64,000 bases of DNA, taken from contig NZ_CP011492.1 of NCBI RefSeq assembly GCF_001011035.1, forward strand, positions 3,419,501 to 3,483,500, written 5' to 3'. This document shows, piece after piece, positions 18,884 through 28,310 of this stretch. The stretch is from Streptomyces sp. CNQ-509 (GTDB lineage Bacteria; Actinomycetota; Actinomycetes; Streptomycetales; Streptomycetaceae). The stretch's first letter is position 1. Each line of letters starts with the position of its first letter. Position numbers and translations under genes: made by a program. The notes under the pieces are model-generated. The model ran no database searches. It saw only the letters and a list, made by a program, of their open reading frames with translations, and was not told the origin of the DNA.

Positions 18884-19806
18884 CGGCACCGTCGCCAGTC
18901 GACCCGGCAGTCCACCTCGAGGGGCCCTGGACCCACAGGGACGTCGCGGCGAACGGCGCCCGCTTCCACATCGTGGAGATGGGCGAAGGGCCGCTGGTGC
19001 TTCTGCTGCACGGATTTCCGCAGTTCTGGTGGACCTGGCGGCACCAACTGCCCGCGCTCGCCGAGGCCGGCTACCGCGCGGTGGCGATGGACCTGCGCGG
19101 CGTCGGCGGCAGCGACCGTACGCCCCGCGGCTACGACCCGGCGAACCTCGCCCTCGACGTCACCGGCGTGATCCGCTCGCTCGGCGAGCCGGACGCCGCG
19201 CTCGTCGGCCACGACCTCGGCGGCTATCTCGCCTGGACCGCGGCGGTGATGCGGCCCAAGCTGATCCGCCGGCTGACCGTCGCCTCGATGCCGCACCCGC
19301 GCCGCTGGCGCTCCGCGATGCTCACCGACCCGCGGCAGAGCGCCGCGGGTTCCTTCGTCTGGAGCGCCCAGCGCCCCTGGCTGCCCGAGCGGCAACTCGT
19401 CGCCGACGACGCCGCGTTGGTCGGCCGGCTGATCCGCGGCTGGTCGGGGCCGCGGCAGCCTGACGACAAGGCGCTGGAGGTCTACCGGCGCGCCATGACC
19501 GTGCCCTCGACGGCGCACTGCTCGGTGGAGCCGTACCGCTGGCTCGTACGGTCGCTGGGGCGGCCCGACGGCATACAGTTCTACCGCCGCATGAAGCTGC
19601 CGGTGCGGGTGCCGGTGCTGCATCTGCACGGATCCCTCGATCCGGTGATGCGCACGCGGAGCGCGGCGGGATCCGTCGCCTACGTGGAAGCGCCGTACCG
19701 GTGGCGCCTTTTCGACGGTCTCGGGCACTTCCCGCACGAGGAGGACCCGCTCGCGTTCACGACCGAACTCGTCAACTGGCTACGGGATCCCGAGCCCGAC
19801 CGCTGA
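18880..19806 (+). CDS. Alpha/beta hydrolase, epoxide hydrolase-like
   Basis: 308-residue alpha/beta hydrolase. HGFPQFWWTW supplies the oxyanion-hole HGFP motif of epoxide hydrolases, GHDLGG (near residue 110) carries an Asp nucleophile rather than Ser, and DGLGHFPHEEDP supplies the catalytic His. An Asp appears in HGSLDPVM. The Asp nucleophile points to epoxide hydrolase or haloalkane dehalogenase chemistry. The mycobacterial positional counterpart is ephE. It overlaps the holin-like gene (ATGA). Cytosolic; no signal peptide is seen. The physiological substrate is unknown. Confidence 0.88.
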   Translation: MTAPSPVDPAVHLEGPWTHRDVAANGARFHIVEMGEGPLVLLLHGFPQFWWTWRHQLPALAEAGYRAVAMDLRGVGGSDRTPRGYDPANLALDVTGVIRSLGEPDAALVGHDLGGYLAWTAAVMRPKLIRRLTVASMPHPRRWRSAMLTDPRQSAAGSFVWSAQRPWLPERQLVADDAALVGRLIRGWSGPRQPDDKALEVYRRAMTVPSTAHCSVEPYRWLVRSLGRPDGIQFYRRMKLPVRVPVLHLHGSLDPVMRTRSAAGSVAYVEAPYRWRLFDGLGHFPHEEDPLAFTTELVNWLRDPEPDR

Positions 19807-19979
19807 CGCCGCGCAGCTCACCGGCCGGTCCACGGCCCGTACGGCATCCTCCGCCACCACCGCGGCCGGGACCCGGCGCCACCGCCGCTGGAACTGGACA
19901 CGTCAATTGCACCCTGCATAGGCCGATGGGCCCGGGAAAGGGCGATTACCGGCCGCCTTGCGGGGGGAGGATCCGGGGT

Positions 19980-20153
19980 ATGGGTTGGACGCATGACTAC
20001 AACGACGTAGGAACCCACCGCGCCACCACCCCGGACGCCAGACCGCTCCGGGGCGCCTCGGCGCATCGCGAAGTGGACCTCCGTCTGGGGATCCCGCACA
20101 TTCTCCGCCGCCGGGCCCGCTGGATGAGCGCCCGGTTGCGGCGCGTGCACTGA
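19980..20153 (+). CDS. Small basic hypothetical protein (57 residues)
   Basis: Possible small gene between the hydrolase and the convergent protease. ATG 19980 is preceded by a G-rich GGGGGGAGGA sequence nine bases upstream, and third-position GC is about 84%, as in real genes here. The product has an acidic/polar N-terminus (MGWTHDYNDVG) and an Arg-rich C-terminus (ILRRRARWMSARLRRVH). No family is recognised. The flanking bases 19807-19979 and 20154-20217 hold no other feature that can be supported. A chance open frame is possible. Confidence 0.4.
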   Translation: MGWTHDYNDVGTHRATTPDARPLRGASAHREVDLRLGIPHILRRRARWMSARLRRVH

Positions 20154-20217
20154 GCGGCCCGCCCGCGACTGGTCCCGGCGTGGATTCCGGGGGCCGAGCC
20201 CCCGGCTCCTCCGCGGC

Positions 20218-21417
20218 TCACATGGCGCAACTGTCGCTGTCCACGGGCTGCGAGGCCGTGCGCCCCCGCTCGATGTCGTCGCGGACCTCGTCGACCGTCA
20301 GCGCGTAGCCGGTGTCCTTGTCGTCCATGGACCTGGCGAAGACGACGCCGACGACGGCGCCTTCGGGAGTGAGCAGCGGGCCGCCCGAGTTGCCCTGGCG
20401 GACGAGGGTGAAGAGCGAGAGCACGTCGCGGTTGACGGTGCCGCGGCGGTAGATGTCCGGGCCGTTGGCCGTTATGCGGTCGCGCACGCGCGCCGCCCGT
20501 ACGTCGAAGCCGCCGTTCTCCGGGAAGCCGGCGACGATGGCGTCGTCGCCGCGGCTCGCGTCGTTCTGGTCGAACGGCAGCGCGGGGGCGTCCAGCTCGG
20601 GGACCTCCAGCACGGCGATGTCCCGCTCCCAGTCGTAGAGCACGACCTCGCCGTCATAGAGCCTGCCCTCGCCGCCGATCTGCACGGTGGGCTCGTCGAC
20701 GCCGCCGACGACGTGGGCGTTGGTCATCACGCGCTGCGGCGCGAAGACGAACCCGGTGCCCTCCAGCACCTTGCCGCACGACTGCGCCGTGCCGACGACC
20801 TTGACGATGCTCTTCCGGGCCTGCTCGACCACCGGGCTGCTGACCAGCGCGGGGTCGGGCGCCGGCACGTTGGTGATCTGCTCGCTCTGGAACGGCGCGA
20901 AGACCTGCGGGAAGCGGTTCTCCGACAGCACGGAACTGAACTCGCCGAACCAGGTGTCGGCGCTCTTCGGCATCACCTCGGCCACGCCGTTGAGCACCTT
21001 CGACGCGCGCACCTCGCGGGCGACGGTCGGCAGCGTCGTCGACGCCAGCGCCGTGCCGAGGAGCCATGCGACGAGCAGCAGCGCCACGACGTTGACCAGC
21101 GCGCCGCCGGTGGCGTCCAGGGAGCGGGCGGGCGACCAGGTGATGTACTGCCGCAGTTGGTTGCCGAGGTGGGTGGTGAGGCCCTGGCCCACCGAGGCCG
21201 CTATGAGGACGAGGACGATGGCGCCGAACGCGGCGGTCGGGCCGAGGGCGGCGCCGTCGGTCGCCAAGTCCCAGATGACGGGCAGCAGATAGATGGCCAG
21301 CAGCCCGCCGCCGACGAAGCCGCACACGGACAGGACACCGACCACGAAGCCCTGGCGATAGCCGACCACGGCGAACCACACGGCGGCCGCCACCAGCAGG
21401 ATGTCCAGCACGTTCAC
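20218..21417 (-). CDS. Membrane-anchored serine protease MarP (CvpA/trypsin-like)
   Basis: 399 residues. The N-terminal ~165 residues form four membrane helices of the CvpA fold (ILLVAAAVWFAVVGYRQGFVVG onward). The external chymotrypsin-like domain carries the triad: His in TNAHVVGG (near residue 235), Asp in WERDIAVLEV (near 265) and Ser in RQGNSGGPLL (near 345). In mycobacteria this protease (Rv3671c) is needed for acid and oxidative resistance and has a redox-active disulfide; here Cys in AQSCGKV and DSDSCAM could play that part. It would act in the envelope. It is followed by the same neighbours, nudL and nth, as in mycobacteria. Confidence 0.92.
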   Translation of the reverse strand: MNVLDILLVAAAVWFAVVGYRQGFVVGVLSVCGFVGGGLLAIYLLPVIWDLATDGAALGPTAAFGAIVLVLIAASVGQGLTTHLGNQLRQYITWSPARSLDATGGALVNVVALLLVAWLLGTALASTTLPTVAREVRASKVLNGVAEVMPKSADTWFGEFSSVLSENRFPQVFAPFQSEQITNVPAPDPALVSSPVVEQARKSIVKVVGTAQSCGKVLEGTGFVFAPQRVMTNAHVVGGVDEPTVQIGGEGRLYDGEVVLYDWERDIAVLEVPELDAPALPFDQNDASRGDDAIVAGFPENGGFDVRAARVRDRITANGPDIYRRGTVNRDVLSLFTLVRQGNSGGPLLTPEGAVVGVVFARSMDDKDTGYALTVDEVRDDIERGRTASQPVDSDSCAM

Positions 21418-21429
21418 CCGGTCACCGTC

Positions 21430-22434
21430 TCATGCGTGCCAGTCCAGCGGCACCCGGCGGTCGCGATCCCACGGGCGCTCCCACCCGGCCAGGTGCAGGA
21501 TGCGGTCGATGACGCCCGCGGTGAAACCCCAGACCAGCGCGGAGCAGACGAGGAACGCGGGCCCGAGGTGGCCGCGCGGATGGACGGCCATGGCGCGGTT
21601 CGCCGGGTCGGTGAGATCCGCCACGGGGACGCTGAAAACCCGCGCCGTCTCGGCCGGATCGACGACGCCGACGGGGCTGGGCTCGCGCCACCAGCCGAGC
21701 ACGGGCGAGACGACGAAGCCGCTGACGGGGATGTAGAGCCGCGGCAGCACGGAGAACACCTGCACGCCCGCGGGGTCGAGCCCCGTCTCCTCCTGCGCCT
21801 CGCGCAGCGCGGCGCGCAGCGGCCCTTCGCCCTCGGGGTCGCCGTCCTCCGGGTCGAGGGAGCCGCCGGGAAAGGAGGGCTGGCCGGCGTGCGAGCGGAG
21901 GGAGCTGGCGCGCTCGGTGAGCAGCAGCTCGGGGCCGTCGTCGCCGTCGCCGAAGAGGACGAGCACGGCGGCGGGCCGGCCGCCGTCGCCGTCGGGCGGG
22001 AGGAAGCTGCTCAGCTCTTCCGGCCGTACGGTACGGGCCGCTTCGGCGACCGGCGCCAGCCAGCCGGGGAGCCCGGCGTCGCTGACGGCCACGGGCGCCC
22101 GGCCCGCGGGCGTGGAAGAGCCGGACGCACGCGACTGGCGCGTCGCGGACGCAGGCGATCCGGGCGTACGGGACGCGTGCGTACGGGATCCCGACCCGGG
22201 CGTGGCGGGCCCGGGCGCCTGGGACACGGGCGTTCGACTCACGGGCGTACGAGCGGAATCCGCGCCGTCGGCGGGCCCGTCCGCGGCGCTCGCGGCGCCG
22301 TGCGCGCCCCCGTCCGCTTCACCGCGCGCCTCACCCGCCGCCGCCCGCGCCGAAGCACCGAGCGCCGCCTCGTCCGCCGTGCCGCGCGCCGCGCCGCCGC
22401 CCGGCCCGCCGGGCGTCCCGAGAGATGGCGTCAT
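21430..22434 (-). CDS. NUDIX hydrolase, CoA pyrophosphatase (NudL) type
   Basis: 334 residues. The catalytic domain (residues ~125-330) carries the NudL-specific sequence [21 protein letters not shown] followed by a NUDIX box ([15 protein letters not shown]), typical of enzymes hydrolysing CoA or acyl-CoA to 4'-phosphopantetheine derivatives. The first ~115 residues are low-complexity with degenerate repeats of SRTPxS/SRASGSS type, far longer than in most relatives. Start ATG 22434 overlaps the nth stop (ATGA), which fixes it; the frame stays open upstream only as antisense of other genes. Twelve bases separate it from marP. The gene order nth-nudL-marP is shared with mycobacteria. Confidence 0.9.
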   Translation of the reverse strand: MTPSLGTPGGPGGGAARGTADEAALGASARAAAGEARGEADGGAHGAASAADGPADGADSARTPVSRTPVSQAPGPATPGSGSRTHASRTPGSPASATRQSRASGSSTPAGRAPVAVSDAGLPGWLAPVAEAARTVRPEELSSFLPPDGDGGRPAAVLVLFGDGDDGPELLLTERASSLRSHAGQPSFPGGSLDPEDGDPEGEGPLRAALREAQEETGLDPAGVQVFSVLPRLYIPVSGFVVSPVLGWWREPSPVGVVDPAETARVFSVPVADLTDPANRAMAVHPRGHLGPAFLVCSALVWGFTAGVIDRILHLAGWERPWDRDRRVPLDWHA

Positions 22435-23261
22435 GCGGCTCCCAGCGGGGGCGCGGGCTTCCCGGGGTAGTCCGGCGGGGGCTTGAGGCGCTGCCCGGGC
22501 ATGCCGCCCTTCTCGTACTTCAGCAGCTTCTGCGCCTTCTCCGGGTCCGTCTCCCCCTCGCCGTACGCCGGGCAGAGCGGGGCGATGGGACAGGCGCCGC
22601 AGGCGGGCTTGCGGGCGTGGCAGATGCGCCGGCCGTGGAATATCACGTAGTGCGAGAGCATCGTCCAGTCCTTCTTCGGAAAGAGGGACCCGACCTCCTG
22701 CTCGATCTTCTCGGGGTCGGTCTGCTCGGTCCACTTCCAGCGCCGCACGAGCCGCGCGAAGTGCGTGTCGACCGTGATGCCGGGGACCCCGAAAGCGTTG
22801 CCGAGCACGACGAACGCCGTCTTGCGGCCCACGCCGGGCAGCTTCACCAGGTCCTTCAGATTCCCCGGGACCTCGCCGCCGAAGTCGTCCCGCAGGGCCT
22901 GCGACAGACCCATGATCGACTTGGTCTTGGCGCGGAAGAACCCGGTGGGCCGGATGAGCTCCTCGACCTCCTCGGGGTTGGCGGCGGCCAGGTCCTCCGG
23001 CGTCGGGTACTTCGCGAAGAGCGCCGGCGTCGTCTGGTTCACCCGCAGGTCGGTGGTCTGCGCGGAGAGCACCGTGGCGATGAGCAACTGATACGGGTTC
23101 TCGAAGTCCAGCTCCGGGTGCGCGTACGGATACACCTCGGCCAGCTCGCGGTAGATCCGCCGGGCCTGCCGCACCAGTCCCGTCCGCGTCGGGGCCGGTT
23201 TCGCCTTGCGCACCACCGCGCGGCCCTCCGCCGCCGGTGCCGCCTTGCCACTCTTCGCCAT
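22431..23261 (-). CDS. nth: Endonuclease III
   Basis: 276-residue base-excision repair glycosylase/AP lyase for oxidised pyrimidines. Helix-hairpin-helix [13 protein letters not shown] with catalytic Lys (near residue 148), catalytic Asp in VDTHFARL (near 166), and the four-Cys iron-sulfur loop [17 protein letters not shown] near 215-231. The N-terminal 30 residues are Lys/Ala-rich and probably disordered; the C-terminal tail is Pro-rich. It heads the leftward nth-nudL-marP cluster, with an ATGA overlap to nudL. The start MAKSGK is supported by the divergent spacing (146 bases) to the next gene. Confidence 0.95.
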   Translation of the reverse strand: MAKSGKAAPAAEGRAVVRKAKPAPTRTGLVRQARRIYRELAEVYPYAHPELDFENPYQLLIATVLSAQTTDLRVNQTTPALFAKYPTPEDLAAANPEEVEELIRPTGFFRAKTKSIMGLSQALRDDFGGEVPGNLKDLVKLPGVGRKTAFVVLGNAFGVPGITVDTHFARLVRRWKWTEQTDPEKIEQEVGSLFPKKDWTMLSHYVIFHGRRICHARKPACGACPIAPLCPAYGEGETDPEKAQKLLKYEKGGMPGQRLKPPPDYPGKPAPPLGAA

Positions 23262-23407
23262 GGGGCCAGCCTACGGGCCCCGGCTGACACCGAAGCGCGA
23301 AACCGCTGGGGCCCCTCCCGGGGGGGCGAAACCAAGATTGAGCGACCGCCGTCGTGAGTAGGGTACGCATGAACGTCGCGAGCAGGGTGATGGAGGGGAA
23401 TCCATCG

Positions 23408-23659
23408 ATGGTGCCTGACGACGCCGTGATCGGCTGTCTGGGCGTTCTCGTCATCCCCACCCGCGGGTCCGCGGGCCCCGGCGAGGTGCTGGTGCGGGTG
23501 AGGGGTGGCACCGAGACCTTTCTCGCCTGGTCCGCCGAGCCGTTGCCGCAAGGGGCGGAGGTGCTCGTGACCGAGTACTGCGGCGGTCGCCAGGTCACCG
23601 TGATCGCGTGGGCCGATCCGCTGGACGAGCTGACCGGCGGCATCGGGCCCGTGGAGTGA
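23408..23659 (+). CDS. Small NfeD-like OB-fold protein, flotillin partner
   Basis: 83 residues. The sequence ALVIPTRG-, GEVLVRVRGG-, PLPQGAEVLVTEYCGGRQVTVIAW looks like the short C-terminal OB fold of NfeD proteins, which accompany flotillins. The start at ATG 23408 is chosen because GGAGGGG lies nine bases upstream; longer readings begin in the promoter region. It is separated from the flotillin gene by ten bases and is surely in the same operon. It has no membrane segment, so it would act at the inner membrane face through the flotillin. The fold assignment is by eye. Confidence 0.7.
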   Translation: MVPDDAVIGCLGVLVIPTRGSAGPGEVLVRVRGGTETFLAWSAEPLPQGAEVLVTEYCGGRQVTVIAWADPLDELTGGIGPVE

Positions 23660-23669
23660 GGAGGTAAGC

Positions 23670-24782
23670 ATGTTCGGCTATCGCGTTCCGGCCCCCGACC
23701 AGGCCATGCTCGTGTCGGGCGGCAGGCGCCGGCGGGACGGCGCACCGTTCCGCGTCGTCGTCGGGCACGGCGGATTCGTGTTACCGATCTTCCGCAAGAC
23801 CCGCTTCCTGTCGCTGGCGATGCACGAGTCCGAGGTCGCCGAGTACTGCGTGACCAGGCAGGGAATCCCGCTCACCGTACGGTCCGTGATCGCCTTCAAG
23901 GTCGGCAACGACATCGAGAGCATCGTCAACGCCGGGCAGCGCTTCCTCTCCGAGCAGAAGGAGATGTCGGTGCTGACCGGCCGGATCTTCGCCGGCCACC
24001 TGCGCGCCATCATCGGCTCGATGACGGTCGAGGAGATCGTCACCGAGCGGCAGAAGCTCGCCTCCGAGGTGGTGGAGACCTCCAAGAGCGAGATGGGCCG
24101 GATCGGTCTGATCGTCGACTCGTTCCAGATCCAGTCGATCGACGACGGCGACACCGGCTACATCAAGGCCATGTCGGCGCCCCATCAGGCGGCCATCCAG
24201 CGCGAGGCGAAGATCGCCGAGGCGCAGGCGGCGCAGAAGGCGTCCGAGGCGGAGCAGGAGTCCGCCCGGAAGCAGGCCGAGTACGCCAGGGAGACCGCCA
24301 TGGTGCGGGCGCAGTACAAGGCCGAGGTCAGCCGGGTCGAGGCGGAGGCGGCGCAGGCCGGGCCGCTGGCGCATGCGCACGCGCAGCAGGACGTGCTCGC
24401 CGCCCAGACCGAGCTGGCCGAGCGCGCGGCCCGGCTCCGCCAGCAGGAGTTGCAGGCGGAGGTGGTGAAGCCGGCCGAGGCGGAGGCCGAGCGGGTGCGG
24501 GTGCTGGCCGTCGCCGAGGCGGAACGGATGAAGATCCAGGCCGAGGCGGCGTCCTCGTACGACAGGGTGGCGCTGGACCAGCAGTTGATCGACCAGCTCC
24601 CGAAGATCGTCGAACGGGCCGCGGCCGGCCTCCAGGGCGCGAACATCAACGTGCTCAACGGGGCCGACGGGCTCGGCGAACTCACGGCGGGGCTGGTCGG
24701 CCAGGGACTGGCCATCCTGGACTCGGTCAGGACCACCATGCCCCAGCCGCGGTCCCCGGAGAGCGAACGGCTGAACGACTAG
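23670..24782 (+). CDS. SPFH/flotillin-family membrane scaffold protein
   Basis: 370 residues. The N-terminal SPFH domain (residues ~10-180: VVVGHGGFVLPIFRKTRFLSLAMHESEV, RSVIAFKVGND, LTGRIFAGHLRAIIGSMTVEEI) is followed by a long Ala/Glu/Gln-rich coiled coil (~180-300) with repeated AEAxR/VRxxA patterns and a C-terminal domain (NVLNGADGLGELTAGLVGQG). Flotillins form cages on membrane microdomains and influence fluidity and protein assembly. A TTA leucine codon occurs at codon 38 (23781-23783), rare in Streptomyces and normally bldA-dependent. RBS GAGGAGG precedes the start. Usual length for the actinobacterial family is somewhat larger. Confidence 0.9.
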   Translation: MFGYRVPAPDQAMLVSGGRRRRDGAPFRVVVGHGGFVLPIFRKTRFLSLAMHESEVAEYCVTRQGIPLTVRSVIAFKVGNDIESIVNAGQRFLSEQKEMSVLTGRIFAGHLRAIIGSMTVEEIVTERQKLASEVVETSKSEMGRIGLIVDSFQIQSIDDGDTGYIKAMSAPHQAAIQREAKIAEAQAAQKASEAEQESARKQAEYARETAMVRAQYKAEVSRVEAEAAQAGPLAHAHAQQDVLAAQTELAERAARLRQQELQAEVVKPAEAEAERVRVLAVAEAERMKIQAEAASSYDRVALDQQLIDQLPKIVERAAAGLQGANINVLNGADGLGELTAGLVGQGLAILDSVRTTMPQPRSPESERLND

Positions 24783-24975
24783 CGCACATCGATCCGGCCT
24801 TCCCGGCCCTCTCCCCCGCCGGCGGACGTCCCCAACGGCCGGGGGAGGCCGGCCGCCGCCTCACAGTGGGAGGTGCTGATCCCCGCGGCGGGCGGCGGGT
24901 GTCGCTTGACCTGAACCAACGTTGAACTTCTACGTTTGGCCCCGTCGAGTCGATCAGGACGGGAGCGTGGTCGCG

Positions 24976-25944
24976 GTGCGTGCGATCGAGGTGCGGGAGT
25001 TCGGCGGGCCCGAGGTGCTGGTGCCGGCGGAGGTGCCCGAGCCGGTGGCCGGGGCCGGGCAGGTCGTCGTGGGGCTGGAGGTGGCCGACGTCATCTACCT
25101 GGACACTCTGCTGCGCGGCGGCTGGGGCGGCGAGACCTTCCCGGTGCGGCCGCCGTACGTGCCGGGCCAGGGCGGCGCGGGGACCGTGCTGGCCGTCGGG
25201 GAGGGGGTCGACGCGGCGTGGGCCGGGCGGCGCGTGGCCGCCCCGGCGGCCGCCGGGTACGCGGAGCAGGTCGTCGCCGAGGTGGCAGAGATCGCCGCCG
25301 TCCCCGACGCGCTCGGCGCGGCCGAGGCGGCGGCGCTGCTGCACGACGGCACCACCGCGGTGCGCCTCGCCCGCGCCGGACGGCCCCGGGAGGGCGAGAC
25401 GGTGCTCGTGGCGGCGGCGGCCGGCGGGGCGGGATCGCTGGTGCTGCAACTGGCGCGCGACGCGGGGGCACGCGTCATCGCGGCGGCGCGCGGGGAGCGC
25501 AAGCTCGCGCTCGCCCGCGAGCTGGGCGCGGAGCACACCGTCGACTACTCCGAGGACGGCTGGCAGGACCGGGCCCGCGACGCCGCCGGCGGGGACGGCG
25601 TCGGCCTGGCCTTCGACGGCGCCGGGGGCGAGCTGGGCCGGGCGGCGTTCCGTACGGTGGCGCGGGGCGGCAGGTTCGTGACGTACGGGACGTCGGGCGG
25701 CACCTTCGCGGAGATCGACCCGCGCACGGCCGCGGAGCGGGACGTACGGGTGACCAACCTCCTGGAGGGCGGCCCGCCGCCCGCCGCCGTCTCGCAGGCC
25801 GCCCTCGTCGAGGCCCTGGACCTCGCCGCCGCGGGCCGCATCAGGCCGGTGATCGGCGCGACCTACCCGCTGGCGCGGGCCCGGGACGCGCACGAATCGC
25901 TCGCCCGGCGCGCGACGGTGGGCAAGTCGCTCCTCGTCGTGTGA
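24976..25944 (+). CDS. Zinc-independent medium-chain dehydrogenase / quinone oxidoreductase
   Basis: 322 residues of the MDR superfamily. The N-terminal GroES-like domain (IEVREFGGPEVLVPAEVPEP) and the Rossmann fold with LVAAAAGGAGSLVLQLARDAGARVIAAAR (NADPH-binding) are clear. No Cys/His zinc ligands are seen, as in quinone oxidoreductases (QOR). The start is taken at GTG 24976, ten bases after GGGAG; GTG 24967 is possible, while an earlier ATG lacks a ribosome site. The electron acceptor is unknown. It converges on the MFS pump gene. Confidence 0.88.
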   Translation: MRAIEVREFGGPEVLVPAEVPEPVAGAGQVVVGLEVADVIYLDTLLRGGWGGETFPVRPPYVPGQGGAGTVLAVGEGVDAAWAGRRVAAPAAAGYAEQVVAEVAEIAAVPDALGAAEAAALLHDGTTAVRLARAGRPREGETVLVAAAAGGAGSLVLQLARDAGARVIAAARGERKLALARELGAEHTVDYSEDGWQDRARDAAGGDGVGLAFDGAGGELGRAAFRTVARGGRFVTYGTSGGTFAEIDPRTAAERDVRVTNLLEGGPPPAAVSQAALVEALDLAAAGRIRPVIGATYPLARARDAHESLARRATVGKSLLVV

Positions 25945-25960
25945 GGGCGCGGGCGGGGCT

Positions 25961-27490
25961 TCACATGTGGATCGTGGGCGCCCCGCCCTTCAGCTCCTTC
26001 GGTGCGCCCCGCCGGTACAGGAACAGGGTCACCAGGGCGCCGGCGGCGAAGAACCCCGCCGACCACCAGAACGCGGTGTGGTAACTCTCCAGCGCCGCCT
26101 GCGCCTTCACCGCCGGGTCCCTGGGATTGCGCCCCGATAGGTAGTTCGTGGCGGCGCTGGCGGAGACGGTGTTGAGCAGGGCGATGCCGATGGAGCCGCC
26201 GACCTGCTGCATGGCGTTGACCGTCGCGGAGGCCACGCCCGCGTCGTGCACGGAGACGCCCAGCGTGCCGAGGCTCATCGCCGTCGCCACGACCAGCCCG
26301 AGGCCGAAGCCCACGATCACGGTCATCGGCAGGATGTCCGCCGCGTACGAACTGTTCAGGTCCAGGCTCGTCATCCACACCAGGCCGGCCGCCGCGATCG
26401 CCATGCCCGAGGGCACCACCAGCCGCGGCCCGATGCGCGGTACGAGGACGTTGGTGGCGAGCGTCGCGGCGATCACCAGGCCGCCGACCATCGGCAGAAA
26501 GGCGACGCCGGAGTCGATCGGCGTGTAGTCGAGGCCCGTCTGCAGGAAGTACGTGAGGAAGAGGAAGACGCCGAACATCCCGCCCGCGGAGATCAGCATG
26601 CCGAGGTAGGACGCGCCGCGGTTCCGGTCGGTGACGATGCGCGTGGGCAGCAGGGGGTGCCGGCTGCGGGTCGACCACCAGGCGAACGCCGTGAGCAGCA
26701 CGCCGCCGGCGATCAGCAGGCCCCAGGTGGCCGGCGCGCCCCAGTCCTGGTGCTCGGCGTTGGAGAAGCCGTAGACGACGCAGAACAGACCGGCGGTGAC
26801 CAGGACGGTGCCGGGCACGTCGAGCGTGACGCTCCGGTCCCGTGCCGTACGGGTCAGCAGCGCGGAGGCGAAGCCGAAGGCGACGACGGCGAGGACCACG
26901 TTCACGTACAGCGTCCAGCGCCAGTCCAGGTACTCGGTGAGCACCCCGCCGAGCAGCAGGCCGATGGCGCCGCCCGCGCCGGACACCGCGCCGTAGACGC
27001 TGAACGCCTTCGCCCGCTCGCCCGGGTCGGTGAACGTCGTCGTCAGCAGCGACAGCGCGGAGGGGGCGAGGAGCGCGCCGGAGGCGCCCTGGAAGGCGCG
27101 GGCGAGGATGAGCATGTCGAAGCTCACGGCGGCGCCCGCCACGGCGGACGCGGCGGCGAAGCCGACGAGTCCGACGAGGAAGGTGACCTTGCGGCCGACG
27201 AGGTCGGCGATGCGGCCGCCGAGGAGCAGGAGGCTGCCGAAGGCCAGCGAGTACGCGGTGACGACCCACTGCCGGTCGCCGTTGGTGAAGCCGAGGTCGG
27301 ACTGGGCGGATGGCAGGGCGATGTTCACGATGGTCACGTCGAGGACGACCATCAACTGGGCCAGGCCGAGGACGGCGAGGATCAGCCACCGGTGGCGGTG
27401 GGCGCGGTCGTCCTGGGGCATGACGGCGGCGGCCGGCGGGCCGGTTTCGCCGGCGGGACCGCTGCCGGCTACGGCGTCGGTACGGGACAT
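25961..27490 (-). CDS. MFS drug exporter, DHA2 (EmrB/QacA) family
   Basis: 509 residues, about 14 membrane helices. Family motifs: QLMVVLDVTIVNIALPSAQ (motif D1), GRIADLVGRKVTF (motif A), ARAFQGASGALLAPSALSLL (motif B) and GAVSGAGGAIGLLLGGVLTE (motif C of antiporters). It should export hydrophobic compounds with proton antiport. A TetR gene lies upstream on the same strand after 182 bases, and the two probably form a regulator-pump pair. Whether it exports the terpenoid made by the neighbouring genes is speculative. Confidence 0.92.
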   Translation of the reverse strand: MSRTDAVAGSGPAGETGPPAAAVMPQDDRAHRHRWLILAVLGLAQLMVVLDVTIVNIALPSAQSDLGFTNGDRQWVVTAYSLAFGSLLLLGGRIADLVGRKVTFLVGLVGFAAASAVAGAAVSFDMLILARAFQGASGALLAPSALSLLTTTFTDPGERAKAFSVYGAVSGAGGAIGLLLGGVLTEYLDWRWTLYVNVVLAVVAFGFASALLTRTARDRSVTLDVPGTVLVTAGLFCVVYGFSNAEHQDWGAPATWGLLIAGGVLLTAFAWWSTRSRHPLLPTRIVTDRNRGASYLGMLISAGGMFGVFLFLTYFLQTGLDYTPIDSGVAFLPMVGGLVIAATLATNVLVPRIGPRLVVPSGMAIAAAGLVWMTSLDLNSSYAADILPMTVIVGFGLGLVVATAMSLGTLGVSVHDAGVASATVNAMQQVGGSIGIALLNTVSASAATNYLSGRNPRDPAVKAQAALESYHTAFWWSAGFFAAGALVTLFLYRRGAPKELKGGAPTIHM

Positions 27491-27672
27491 GGCAGGCTCC
27501 GTGTGGGGGGGTCGGATGCTCGGAGGACCGGACTCGGCTGGTACGGGTACGGCGTAGGGGTATGAGCCCGTCGGAGTACGGGCCCTGCCCCGGCGGCGTC
27601 GGCCCGCGAGGCGGGCGTACGGCGGCCGGAGGGACCGGAGTGACCGGCGAGGGGCGGTGAAGGGCGTACGGC

Positions 27673-28296
27673 TCAGGAGTGACGCAGCGCCGGCAGCACC
27701 ACGAGGTCGACGAAGCGCGCGAGATACGCGGAATCGGCGAACATCCCGTCGATCAGCGGGCGTATGACGACCGCGCCGAACAGCAACTGCGGCAGGAACT
27801 CGGCCGCGCCCGGCTGCCCGGACAGTTCGCCCCGCGCCACCGCGCGGTCGAGCAGGCCGCTCAGGTGCGTCAACTCGTAGTCCGCGAGGGAGGCGTGCAG
27901 CGTCGCGGCCAGGTCCCCGTCGGTGAGCGCGGCGTGGTGTATCGCCGCGATCAGCGCCGTGTCCTTCTCCGCGGTGCTGGACAACTCTTCGACGAGGCTG
28001 ATCAGATCACCGCGCAGAGAGCCGGTGTCGACGGCGCCGGGGTCCACGGGCCGGTTGGCGATCATCGCGGCGACGACCATCTCCGCCTTGCTGTGCCACT
28101 GCCGGTACAGGGTCGCCTTGCTGCATCGCGCGCGGGTCGCGACGAGGTCCATCGACAGCGCCTCATACCCCGACTCGCGCAGCACGCCCAGCACCGCTTC
28201 GAGCAGCTCACGCTCGCGCTCGGGGGTCATGCGGGGCCGGCGGATCCGGGCGTCGGGGGCCTGGCCGTGGAGCTGGCCGACGGGTCTGCCGGGCAT
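27673..28296 (-). CDS. TetR-family transcriptional regulator
   Basis: 207 residues. An N-terminal helix-turn-helix lies near residues 40-65 (MDLVATRARCSKATLYRQWHSKAEM), preceded by a basic arm and followed by an all-helical C-terminal ligand domain (TDGDLAATLHASLADYELTHL, typical of the TetR_C_16-like group). It probably represses the MFS pump downstream and itself. Upstream (28311-28373) lie repeated and palindromic sequences that suit its operator. The start is ATG 28296; internal ATG at MTPERER would give a truncated N-terminal arm and is less likely. Confidence 0.88.
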   Translation of the reverse strand: MPGRPVGQLHGQAPDARIRRPRMTPERERELLEAVLGVLRESGYEALSMDLVATRARCSKATLYRQWHSKAEMVVAAMIANRPVDPGAVDTGSLRGDLISLVEELSSTAEKDTALIAAIHHAALTDGDLAATLHASLADYELTHLSGLLDRAVARGELSGQPGAAEFLPQLLFGAVVIRPLIDGMFADSAYLARFVDLVVLPALRHS

Positions 28297-28310
28297 GACG
28301 GGCGATCCTT

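Noticed and set aside
21430..23745. A 771-residue reading of the NudL frame
   Set aside because: It would run antisense or out of frame through nth and the flotillin promoter; the ATGA overlap at 22431-22434 fixes the start.
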